A stretch of DNA of 64,000 nucleotides from Penelope pileata (lineage: Eukaryota; Chordata; Aves; Galliformes; Cracidae): assembly GCA_013396635.1 (NCBI GenBank), contig WBMW01004119.1, positions 124,001 to 188,000 on the forward strand, written 5' to 3'. Below, piece after piece: positions 36,394 to 49,200 of the stretch. How positions within the stretch are numbered: the stretch's first letter is position 1; each line of letters begins with the position of its first letter. A model generated the notes under the pieces. The model was not told the origin of the DNA. It worked only from the letters and a program-made list of their open reading frames with translations, and did no database searches. Position numbers and translations under genes: made by a program.

Positions 36394-39300
36394 ATTGTGT
36401 CTAGAACCAAATTGTTTATATCACTTAAAAAACATAAAATATTTTTTTCCCTGTAAAATATTAGTACATGTTTAGGACTCATTTCTTTATTATTATAACT
36501 AGTATTATGTGATTTTGTGAACTCTAAAGTGAGGATCTGAATCAGAACAGCACATTGAATCAGGAGCATCACTATTTTATGGCATATCCATTTATTTTAT
36601 AAACCTTGTTACTGAACAGTGAGTGCCACAAGCTAAAATAGAGTGGTTGTGACTCTTTTTTGATTCCCTCTCAGAAAATAAGAGCCTGATTGACTCAGGC
36701 TGCTGATAACTCAGTATTTGTACACAGGAACAGAAACTATCAGAACTGTAGCTCTTCTAAAAGATTCAAAACATCCAAGGAGAAGAAACCACAGAGGAAA
36801 CAGAACTATTTTTAAGTTTTTGTTTTTTCTTAAATTATTGAAAGAGAAAAAACAATATTTGCAAGATTAATGTATTTTTTTTTAAAAAAAATTACATTAC
36901 ATCCCCAATATACATAAAACAGCAGCTAATTTTAGACTGAAAGAAACAGTAAATCTTCAGGGAAACTGCACAAACACTTCAATGGGTCAAAACATCTAAA
37001 ATCCTGGTCATCAGTGAGCAATGCTGTTTCAGTCTCTGCAGACAATTTGTTTATTATCCTCCAGCCTTTCCTGGAGGGTATCAGGATGACTCTACAAGCT
37101 AGAGACAGGGCAGGACTTTAAAATATCAATATTTAATGCAGGCTGTAAAAGCACAATCTGAGAGTCAATATACTCTGCAGACTTGGCCAGTAAAAAAGGT
37201 GAAAGGATGGAATAGCTCTATGACAGAAAAATCAGAATGTAGCATTAAGAAGAGCCCATTTAAATTCACCAGAGTCACGAGACTCAACTTGGATAAAATG
37301 GGTTGTGCTTGGGACTTCCACAGGTGCTAAGGGAAAAGGGAATCTGCCTGGGGAATGCAGCTGGAATCCTCTTTTAACAGGAACCTGCATGAGCAGGACA
37401 TCGCCTAGCCTGGCCTGCAGCCAGGTGAGGTTCACGCACCTCACTCCATCAGCCTCCCTTCTCATGTCCATGATGGAGGGGGACCTTCTCAGATGGAGGT
37501 AAAAAACAGAGAGAGGGTGACGGAAAAGCCACACAAACTTTTCTGCATCTTTTTGCATCTTTTTTCTCCTTCTTCTCCTCACAGTTCCCTTAGGTTACAC
37601 TTCATGCTTCTCCTGGAGGCTCAGCCCCAAGAGTGTGTACCATAGAAATAGAAATAAAGTAAAATTATTAACTATTGTGGGAAGGAAAACATCATCCTTT
37701 GCTTTTCCCCACAAAGGAAGCCCAAACTGCCATTTGGTCATATGGCCATTTAGTAGAAACTCCTCAGACAATTTTGCAAGCATAATATGATCATTTTTGA
37801 TGTTTCAGCCTTACAGTTATAACAACATGAGATTCAGCTGCATGGCTTACATCCAAGATGTGTGTAATTTAGCCTACTGACACTGGATATCAACCAAAGA
37901 ACTGACCATAACCAACGATATGGAAATGGCAGAGCTTACAAGTCCAAGGAGGGTGTTCACAGAAATAAATCACTTCAAGGGCTCCTTTGATAATCAGTAC
38001 AGGGAGATAACAGAATTAAATCCCTCCACAGAGGAGATTACTCCACAGATGGAGCCTTTCCCTTCACAGAGCATACCCAGAGAGACCCACCTTGTCTACA
38101 GCCAGCCTTTGCCAGATGCTCACATCTCCCCAGCATTTCAATTAACTTCTCAGGTATCAGATGAATTTTATAACTCTCTGCACATGAATATAAATAGCAA
38201 AAAGTAGGACTGGAGGTTAACACTTTGTAACGTTATCTAATTCTTTAATTCTGAAAAGATTTTCCTAGCTCACAATTTATTTTTAATGGTCCTTTTTTGG
38301 ATGAGCCACCTTTGCAATGACATTTTTATGAAATATTGCAAGATAATTATTGACCAGATTAAACTAAAAGGAAGAGAAAAAGAAAACCTTTCTGCAGTAC
38401 TTTGGCATGAAAAGTTGAAGTCCATGAATCTTCTACACCCACCCTGCCAAAGCCATGCAGATGGTGCCACATGGTGTGAATTAGTTAACACAATGCATTA
38501 CGAATGCGTCCAACTTTTCTATCATAGATGCAATAAACGTCAAATTTACTATTTTCTCTCCATTATTTCTGCCCGGCGAGAAAAGTCTCCAAGGGCACAT
38601 TCTATTTTGGCAAAACTGGTCATTATTTCCATTTATGGCTCTATTTTCTTCTTTTTTTTTTTTTGTACCAAGAAATGTCTTCCTTTTATAAAAAGGCAGT
38701 AGAGCTACAGAACGGCTGGTCATGGCATTGCTAACAAAGTGTTTATACATTGTAAAAGCCTTCGGTCTATTTCTTATATGCCACTACCAACATTTCATAA
38801 CAATGTTTTAATTTAATTAAGTAAACTAAGCCTCCTTAGAACAAATGAAGAGAGGTCAGTAAAGAGTCAGATTTTCATTTATGAGCTTAATATCTATTTA
38901 TCATTTTAAACAAAATATATTTAAAAGATTAAGTTGCTATAGAGCCAGTGATGACACAAAATATGTCAAAATGCTAAGTAAAACGTACTTGCTTTCAGCA
39001 TTTCTGGGCAAAGAAATGGATTAATAACCAAACAATATGTTCTAAATATACTTTGTGACATACATAACCCCTCGGCATAAGAATAAGTTGTTAACGGGAA
39101 GAAGTATTTAATGGATACTAGAACTGCACACTACGAACCTCTAGCAAAGGAGTCACTATGGCAGCCAAAAGGATGTTATTCTCAGATGTTATTTTCACAA
39201 AATATCTAATGTTTCATGTATTATTTAGGATTGCCACCTCTGAAAAGGCTTTCATAAGAATGATTCCCCAAAGGGAAGTGTTTCTCAATCTATCACAGAA

Positions 39301-42300
39301 ATAAATGAAGAGCAGCTTCTTCTGCTCCCAGAAACCAGTGCTAGTCCCTTGCTACCAGTTTGCTAAGAGAGGATTTAAATCCAATGCCACAGCCCAAACG
39401 GCGGAATTTAAAGGGTGATCTGCTGCTGATGCTTTTCAGAAGAGATTTCCTGCAAACCTCTGTGCTGCTTCTTTCTCCTTTCAGAGTTGAGCTGACACAA
39501 AGTGGTTTATGACTTTATAAAAAAGCTGTGATGAATAATAAAATCACTTTATTAGAAGTTTATACTTTTTAAAACAAAAAACAACCACCACCATGGAGTG
39601 CACAGGCAATGCTAAATGATAAATTACATACTAATTTATTCATGTTGTTTTTTTTTTTTCCCCAATATCCTTTCCCCAAAGGGTACAACATATGGCATCT
39701 TGCTGTAAGGACCTGCCTTCACAGGCAGTGAAATTGATGATTTATCTGCTAATACCTCAAAGACACTTAATCTGTTTCTGTTTTCTCCATAGCATGAATC
39801 AGCTGCACTCTTATATTACGGCAGGAAGATAGGAACAGTGAAATGTCAGGCTTGCCCAAGCCACTGCTACTGAGCTTCCCCCTCAAAGTCCAGTGGCAGC
39901 AGCAGTCAGGACAACACGTTGCATGCAAAGTCAGAGAACCTGTGACAGGGCTAGCTCTGGGGCTGTGTATTTCTAGCCCCAGTAGCGAGCATGAAACACC
40001 TTGCAGTCCAACTTCCACTAAACTGCAATTAGCTTTTTGCACTCCTCTGTGATCCCTATCCCTCCTCGAGCAGCATCAAGCCACGCAGACAGAACTGCTG
40101 GAGTCCTGACTCTTCCCCAGTATCTCTTTTCTGAGAAAGGAAAATTATGATAATCTGGTTCAGCAACTCTCACACAGTGTCTCAACAGCTGGAGACAGCA
40201 TAGAAAGAAGCTTAAATCAGGTAGCCAGCCTATGTGGCAGTTTTTGATGTCTGTTTTATTTCTTGGTGTTAGGAGAATCAGGCAGGTGCTAGCAGCTGGT
40301 TAGTTTTTCAGCTGTGATGATGAATGCATAACCATTGCCCTTGCCTAATCATTACCCAGCTGGTTGCTTCCTGCCCAGCTGAGCTGCCCTCTCCAAACAC
40401 CGACTGCTACCAGCAGTTACCCAGCGAGGTGATTCCTCAGGATGCTGACTTAGCAGGAGGAGGCAGACAGTAAATTAGTGCCATCAGCAACCGCGGCGTG
40501 TAGACTAACAACAAAAGTGGTTACTCAATTTTACAGTGCTACAGGGAATATAAAAATTTCTATGCTGAAATGTCAGGCAGAACACAAATGGTTTGTATAC
40601 TGTAACAAGTGAGATAATGAAGAGTTATCGGCCCAGGAGCCATTAGTTTGAGAACATTAATTTTCTCTATTTGCCTAGTCATACGCAGTGTCAGCAGTAA
40701 TGTGTGCTCATCTCCTGGCAGCTCAGTCCTGCCAGTGCAGGAGATGCATCCATTTGTACGGGAAGCACGTGCTCATCATCACCTGGCTGAAGGCTGAGAA
40801 AGAGAGTAGGAAACGTCAGGTATTGTGGCTGACCCTCCATCCTGCAAGAAACGAACAGTGCAACTCTGAAAAGATACTAACATGGAACAGCTCTGAAAAC
40901 AAGACCCTGCTTTTCTCTGTGAGGTCCATTGGGTCTTCCAGAGGTGACTATGTCACACTCCATCACCTCCCACAGACCTTATGGAGACACCTGTCTATAA
41001 AAGGGCAAGAGAAAAGGAAACAGTCTCCTCACTTCCCTATCAATTCTAGGAAGATGGGACTGGTCAGAGCAGTTTAAGGATTATTGAGAGTTAACACCAA
41101 ACAGTACCTAGCACATTATTTACAGTGTCAGAGTGGTTAAAGTTTTCAAGGACAAAAGCTCTCTTCCTCTCAATATTGTTGCCTTTCCTCTTTGTTGGGA
41201 AACCTACCCAGCAACCTTTAAAGGTCTCCTGAAGTGGTAACTATTTCCTTACAATATTTGCAAGCAAAAAGTCAAACTGCTGAACAATCATGCACCTCAT
41301 TTCAAATGGGCCACCTTGAGGTGGCCATCCCATCGGCAGTCTCCCCAGAAGCTGGTCAGAACAGCCAGAGAGACTGAAGAGCACTGTAAATGTACAAGTG
41401 GGAAGGAAGCAGAAGGTGGATGAGGTCTCAGTCTGTGCTGTGGCCTCCTCCAGGATGGGTCCCCACCTCCAGGAAGGGTTGGCCCAGCGAAGGAGGTGTT
41501 GGAGGAGTATGCACATACACACCGAGGAGGTGGGAGACTTACTGCTGCTCCACATCCAAGTCATGGTCCGTGAAACCCCTCTAAGTGCTCTGCCCAGTGA
41601 AAAGACACTGTTCAATACCACCATAAAATTTAATCTCATGAGAGCAGGACCAGCCCCCATGTTGAAAACTTCTTGTTCATCCTTAGGTCAGCTGGAGAAC
41701 AGCGAAGTGAGCAGACACCAAGGCGAATGGTGTCAACCGCAGCAGGGGGAGCAGGAACCAAGAGGCAGGTGGGGACCAGAACACAGAGAGAACCAGGATG
41801 AAGAGGAGAGAACCTCATCTGGCTCTGAGGAGCAGCAGGGAATAATCAGAGGCCAGTGAAATCGCCCGTGGGAAGATCATGCTTTAATGTATCCATTGAG
41901 GTCTGGCAGCTGCTGAGAATGAAAAATAGAGCAGCTCCTTTCTGGGATCTGAAAACCACCAGACACCATCGGGTACAACTTTTGTGATCTGATACACGGA
42001 TTCTTAATATCTGCATCTAGTGATACCGTGCCTATTGATGTTTAAAATAATCTCACCAGCCCATTCACTCCAAGTGTTCATCTGCTTATATCAGATTCTG
42101 GCAGCATTTCTCAGAGAAAACAGACTGAATTTCTTTAGGGCTTTACTGTCAGTGTTTTTACAACCCTTTCCCTATGGCTGTCTGCCCTATGACATTTACC
42201 ACATTACCACTACTCTGAAGGCGAATCAAAGCTTGTGGAAGTGGCACGGTGAAGGAAAGTAATGGAGTTTATGAACAGCAAGCTTGTGTATGCACCCACA

Positions 42301-43179
42301 TGGAGGAGGAGGTGAGAAAGGGAGAGACAACTCATAGCTCAGCCGTGTGCAATTTCAAATATCGCTATTAGACAAGGCAAGCGCTTAAAGGTAATTTTCA
42401 GTGTCACCGTGTAAAACTGTACTTGCTAATGTAATCATTTCTGATTAGTTATCTATTTGAGCACAGCACAGACCTACACATGTCTCTGACAATACACCAA
42501 TGAATAAACTAAACAATTCATGTTTCCTATTACTTTATGAGCTAAAGGTTTAATTAATCAATTTCCAGGGGCTAAAAAAGCAAGAGGGAATACAGCACAA
42601 AAGACCAGGGCAGGGGATAATAAGTACCAGCACAGAGTAGGTTTAATCAAGTCCCTGAAGAAAAGTGAAAATGACAGGAAATGAAAAGTCATGAATAGAA
42701 GCCTAGGGTTCTGCCATCCGTGCAATGAAAAGGTGTTAGAATAAAATTCCCTGCTGCGACTTGTATAATTCAGTGTTAGTGACAGTCAAACCCCTCTCCC
42801 ATGTCCAAACAAACAAAAATTCCCCACTCACCAAGAAAAGTTCCAAAACCTGACTCTGAGAAGTCAACTGAAAATGCCTTTTTTGGTGTTTTCACTGGGG
42901 AAAGGCGCGGGGGAGAGAATTTTGGATAGGTCCATGGCAAATGCTATTTATATATGCTCTTTTCCTCTCTGCCATGCCTTTTAATACTGAAAACAACATA
43001 ACTTTGTTCAGGTCTAACGTTTATTTCAGAGCTTCACATTTCATATAAAATAAGAGTGCTTTCTGCCTTAAACCACCATAGCCATGGCAATCAGCACTCT
43101 TGATCTCCTCTGCTCGGTACATCCCTTTATGAAGCTCTGCTCCCAGTTTTATATCACTTTTCCAACATTCAACATTTAG

Positions 43180-43183
43180 ACTA

Positions 43184-43214
<31 letters not shown>

Positions 43215-43262
43215 TGGTTTTTGCAAAAAACTCTTCCCCCACTAAGCTTTTTTTTTTTTTTT
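43180..43262 (-). repeat. Duplicated poly-T unit, possibly a tiny retroposed insert
   Basis: On + the order is ACTAAGC, 29 T, a 25-base unique piece starting GGTTTTTGCAAAAAACTC, ACTAAGC, 15 T. On the minus strand this reads as A15-GCTTAGT, 25 bases, a poly-A tail, then GCTTAGT again. That is the form of a severely 5'-truncated poly-A retroposition flanked by a target-site duplication. A plain tandem duplication with slippage in the T-run explains it equally well. Confidence 0.6.
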
Positions 43263-46200
43263 CTGCTGAGGATTTGCAATAAAGTTCTGCCCCCCACCCC
43301 CCGGCATTCTGACTGACAATCCAATGTTCCTCCTCTTAATACAGCTGCTGTAGTTGCAGATACCGGCCAGCTTGTTGCAAAACTTGCAGCTGTGATTTTC
43401 ATATGATGACAGCGGTAACTTACAAATGCCATACATTCCACTTGCCTATATGCACTTACAGATATATAGCTGTCAGTCTAAAGATGTGTAACATAGAGAC
43501 ATCACCATTCTTGAGGGATACTTCTCCCTTCAGTGTCTGCTTTCACAGACTCTTAGTGGCATGAAACACCATGGAAGCGGCATTCTGGCTCATTGGGAGG
43601 GTCAGCTTGTCTGGATAAAAAAATTGAGGTAGTCTCTTTCAGACTAGCGTTGCTACGATGTAATCTGTTTTGACAAATGCTTTAAGAAAAGTATAAATGT
43701 CCCTTTCTTCCAGCCTGCTTCAATCTTCTTTCTCCTTACCCACACGTCGCTGTGTCACATAAATCCATTTGTTCTGGGATCAGATAAACGGTTTTCTTAG
43801 TGCCCGTCTCTAAGAACTTGATCCTTACAGCCAACAGAGAAACTCCTGGTGGCTTCAACAATGATCAAGCATTAAAATCCCGTAACTGCCATTAAAACCA
43901 CAGCACAGATGACAGGTAATACAAATATGCAGGGGGTGGAAAGCAAGAGTAGAGATTGATACAAGAGGACAAAATGGATTTCAATAGCAACATTACGCAT
44001 GGAAATTACTTATCCTATTCGGGAAGAAACTGAGGTAAATACACAGGGTAGACTAAGTATAGTCTTTAGACTGCAAAATAAAGACAAGGCATTTCAGATT
44101 GACTGGGTAAAAAAATCAGTAAATATTACAGTTAAAGAGGAGTAGTAAATAGGAATAAATATTGCAGTCCTGCACTGTGAATTCATGCAGTCTGACTGGA
44201 ATGCCAGTATCGCTACAGGAATCCGTTCAACTAACACCCATCAGCTCTGGGAACTGGTTCTCTTACTGGAAACCAGTAATGCAAAGGAAAAACCTGACAG
44301 TTCTCAATCCTTTTCTCAGCACGTGACACAGTTTGTGTCAGAGGTTATGCACAGCTTTATCCTTCAATGCACTGCCTATTTGAAAATCAAGATAGAAGTT
44401 GATTACTTTAAAGAAAACGAGTCCTTATTTAAATGTAGTTTACAGACTCCTTTCCCCCACTTCATAATTTACAGAAAATATATTATTCAATATAATCCAG
44501 TCAATTTCATGATAAGAAGCTATTTCTGTTTTTCTCAAATGACATTTGTTTCAAGCATATATCTAGGCTTGTAAAACAGATTGATATTTTTTATCAGTTT
44601 CTGGTTTTTAAGGTCATGCTTGTGCCCCAAACATGATGCAATATCATTTCATTAAATACAATTTCATTAGATCACGTATTTGTAAATGAATGAAGTCCCT
44701 CATTGTTCATATGATTGAGAACAAATCAAACAGGGGTTAAAATGTGATCAAATCTGTTAAGTAACGTGATTAAACAGGAGTACTTCCTACTGTTCATCAG
44801 GTATCAGAAATAAAACCACACATAATCTCGTACGTAACTTCTAGTATACAACTGATTTACTGATTTTTCTCTGCAGAAGGTATCCCCATTACAGCTTTTC
44901 CTCTGGTAGAGTCACTATTATCAGTTACTCAGTTGTGTTGCAGCAAACCCAAAACTTCACCTGCAACCTACTTACAATTACTTAAAGCAACAAATGCTCC
45001 TACACAGCTGCTGCTCATCTTACGGATGAGCCATTTACAAGAAACCAGCCATACTATCTCAGTCAGCTAAGCGTGGCACATACAGCTTTGTTCTCGGACA
45101 TGCACCAACAGCTATGATCCAGGACAATTTGATTATACCGTTAGGAGAATAAAAATAAAATAAAAAAGACAAACACTGCCTTGAAAACTGAGTGAAGACA
45201 GATTAGGCAATACTTGTATTTTTTAAAGAAAAATGAATTTTGCTCTGTATCTTTTTTGTGGTAAAACATGCTTTACATTAGGATCCAATGACACTTCAAA
45301 GTAGCGAATATCCTGAAGAAGGGAAGGAACTTTCTATTCGATTACCAAATAATTCACCCAAGCTGAAAAAGGCTGAAAGACCTATGGCAGAGCAGAAAAA
45401 TGAGAAGTACCAAACATTTCTTCTAGAAGTAATGCTTTAAAAAATAACCACAATCCATGCATTAATACTTAGGACCACACTTCAGATATTTCCTGCAGGA
45501 TTTTGTCAACGAGATTATCTGATAATAAATGGGCTGGCATCAAGTAGTGAAATAAGCTTTTCTTAAAAGTAATGGGATTTTAATCAATACAATGAAAATA
45601 AGATAATAAAGGATGAAGTGAAATCAGCATGAAAAGATTACTATTTAAAATGATAGAACAATCTAAGGCTTAGAAAACAGATTTCTGGAAATGTGTCCAA
45701 GACAGTATGTGTTTTTTTAATTCTTGCACCAGCACACGATTTTATTACCCATGCTGAAAACGTTACTATAGTTTTATAAAGCATTTAAGAAAATTAGGTT
45801 TCTATCCCAACTCCAGGAAAACATTTGGTAAAAGGTTTGAAATGTTGTTTGTCATCTCTTGCTGTTTTAATGGCTTTGGTGCAGAAATCTGCACCACACT
45901 TGATCTTCAAACTAAAATGAAGACCTTAGCAGGAATGGAGTAGATTCTGCAAAGATACGGCATACTGATGAGTCTTTGTGACACTTTTGAAAGATTATGT
46001 CAGATAAAATAAGTATTTTGAAGAAATGCAAAATTGTCTCTTGAGTAACAGAGAGTTTTGGGTAACAGAATCCTTGAACTCATAAGCCATCAAAAGTAAC
46101 TATTTTCATCTCTTAAGTGTAACTTAAAATAAAGCCTGTCTCATCTATCAAAATGATTTATTTCTCAACTCTTACTGTTTAACAATTTTGGGAGTATGAG

Positions 46201-49200
46201 AGAAACACCTTGCCCAAATGATCAGAGTAAATACAAAAACTGGAGCTGGTTCCCCTTTCTCACCTTTGTCTCCCTCCAGTAGGCAGATTTCCAAAGGGCA
46301 TCTTCAAGGGCCAGCAACCAGAGCCTGAACTGTCTTTGATGTGTGGGTGAATGAGGGGATGGAACATAAAAGGCCAACCTCTCATCTGCCCTGGAACAGG
46401 CAAGCACAAAGAAAGACCTCTGCCACAGCTGCTCTCTCTGCAGATGGCAACAGGTCTTTTCTAACCCTCTGAAGTAGGTAAGGCACCTTTAGTCAATATG
46501 TGACTGATGAATGGCAAACCAGTCGGGCTCACACAAAAAAGTTACACAATCGGACTGTAAAAGAAGAGGAGAAAAGAAAGTGGTTGCTTACTTGAAAGAT
46601 GCTCAAGAGATACAGAAATATAAAGGATCAGATACTGATGTGGTACAGTATAACCCAAATTTTATATAAATTGATGGTGATGCCAGGATTTTGTCTAATG
46701 TTTGTTTTCTTTTTGTGTGGTTCTCGAGCGAGGGAAACAAACCTAACCTATAGCAGTGGCCTGAATCACCAGTTGCTCTCAGAAGACAGGTATTTCGCTG
46801 ACTTAAAAAATGTTTATGGAAAAGAATTCTGGAAAATTCACAAAACTACTGAGGAATTTGCTGCAGAAGCATCCCCCAAAATTTGGGGAAGCAGGAGAGG
46901 AGAAAGAGGTTTTAGAAAATGACCAAGCTGTTAAGTGGAAATGCAAACAAGGCATGTCACGGGGCAGTTTATGTGGCTTAAATATTAACTCAGGAATGAG
47001 GGTTCTGAACAGTCTGTTTTATTCACCCGTGGAAAGGTCTTGAAATATGTTCAATATTGGACACCAACTACATTACAAGAAAAACAAGGACAAATTTTAG
47101 AAAGCTTAGAGAATACTAACAAGAATGATCAGAAACAAAGAAAGCACTGCATCAGAGCTGCTCTTGTTAACAGACAATAGATTTGATATGACAAGAGTCT
47201 TTCTCCAACATGTGAAAGGGGAGAAATCTTCCAAAGTAGTAAAGTACTGAAGTTCCAGGATAGGCATCAGAGAAAACTAAACCTCCAGAACTCCCAGTAG
47301 TGAAGACAAAGAAGCACTGACACAAGTTTCCTTTGAAAAGCATGGAATCTCCGTGTTGGGAGATCTTGAAGAAATGGCTAGACAAACATCCATCTGGAAT
47401 AATTTAGGTGTAGCTTAGGTGTTCAACATTTGAAATAAGTAATCATGTGAATTCTGACTTATTTTCTGTGATTATTTAATTCCTGAAACCCCTAAAAAGC
47501 ATGCAATAAAGCAATAGAAAGCTAAATTACACATTCTTGATGAATGAAGCTTATCTAAAAATAGTAGTAAAATACTTAGAGCATCCCATCCCCCCTGTGC
47601 ATTATAGGATGAGGAGGGAAACAAGGTAAAGGCCATAGAGAGTCCTTTTCTCATTTTTTAGAGCGTGATATCAAAGCATGTGGTACGTCATTCAGAAGAG
47701 CCAATCTGTCATTCACAAACTGGACTGTTTAGTACTTCAGTAAGAGGAGAAAATAGAAGCAAGTTTGAAACACTGTCTGAAGTTCAGTTCACTCAAAACC
47801 ATGCTTGTGAAGTTGTACCACTCATCAAAAACTTGGATGCTAGTAAACCAGATTTAAGCCTTCAAAGACCGGTCCAAAAGCTTTCAAAACAATTCTGAAT
47901 AAAAAAACCTTATGCAAAATTCAATTAATTTACAAAATGAACTCCAGGTGGACAATAAGAAAATATTTATGACCTCAGTAGAAAATCATGAAGTGATGTG
48001 AAAGAGCATTGCTGAAAGAGTGAGCATTCAACTACCCGTTAGAAAATATTAATTTGAAAATAATTAAGATCCGAGTGAAACACAATCTTCTTTGCTCCAG
48101 CAAATTTCATTATCTGTAAAGAATGCAGTATGACATGGAATGGACAACCTGAAAGGTCAACCAGAAAGACTGTCGGATTTGCTGTACCAACTGCAGCTTG
48201 CTGGGATATATTTAAAACACACAAGCCTCACCAAGGCTAAGTATTGAATCAAGACATTTACATTAATGGGCCTTTGACAGATAAACTCTTTTTTTATATA
48301 TATTACATGGAAACCACACAACATGAACACCATTACAAGATATATAGCATATGGCTACCATTAAAGCTCAATTATAATGAATACTTGCTCATTTATTTCT
48401 CTAAGCGCTACTGCAAGGAATGTAGCAGCAGTTTCACAGATGTCAGCTGGAAATAGTAGCCTTTCATTTAATTTGCTGAAAGATTGTTCCCTCCTATTAA
48501 CTTCCTCATAAAGATGTGTCAGTGGTGTAACAATAAAAATGTAATTTTCACATGAAATTTAAACCAATGAAGGCAAATTTCTGGAACAAACTGCTTAGCT
48601 GGCTCACTAGCCTCTCCTCATTTCCTTCTGAATAGCTCTCAAACTAACAAGTCTTATTTTGTCTTTACCCTCTGCTATCTGAATTCTCACAGTGGCATCC
48701 GTGTGTCTTTCAAATTTACTGCTAGGATTTTATTACAGCTTGTTGGTGGGCAGTGGATTGTTTAACGCAGAGCAAACTGACTATTCTGGTACGCCTTTGA
48801 AGATCACATTCAGTCATACTGTATCCTCCAAGTAGTAGTAAGTCTACTCAGGTCGTGATCTACATAAAAGTGAACAAGGTCTGCTCATCAAAAAGCAGTA
48901 AACAAAATTGCTCAATTTGTAACGTGAGATTGCAGCAAGAACACAGGAAATACAGCATATTTTGGATGTCAGCTAGATGCATCCACCTAACTCAACACAC
49001 AGATGATATTCCTCATCAGCCCACTGGACTAAGGAGTAAAAAGTCAGACTGCTTGTTTCCCACAACACAAAGAAATACTTATGAGTCTTGTGCCTTACAC
49101 GAGTCAGACACATCTGAGCAGAACATGCTAATGGAAGTCTCGCTCATCAGACCACTCACTCTTAAGGTTGACTAGCCAGGCATTAGCTGTCCACTAGATC

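Noticed and set aside
41398..41859. Open frame of 153 codons on +, overlapping a 139-codon frame on -
   Set aside because: Overlapping frames on both strands in a GC-richer patch are expected by chance. The protein is low-complexity (Gln/Glu/Arg-rich end) and unrecognised.
43181..43441. Minus-strand frames ending in Lys runs, suggesting a retrocopied gene with a poly-A tail
   Set aside because: The sequence before the A-run (G6TG6, no AATAAA) resembles no known transcript, and the Lys runs are simply translated poly-A.
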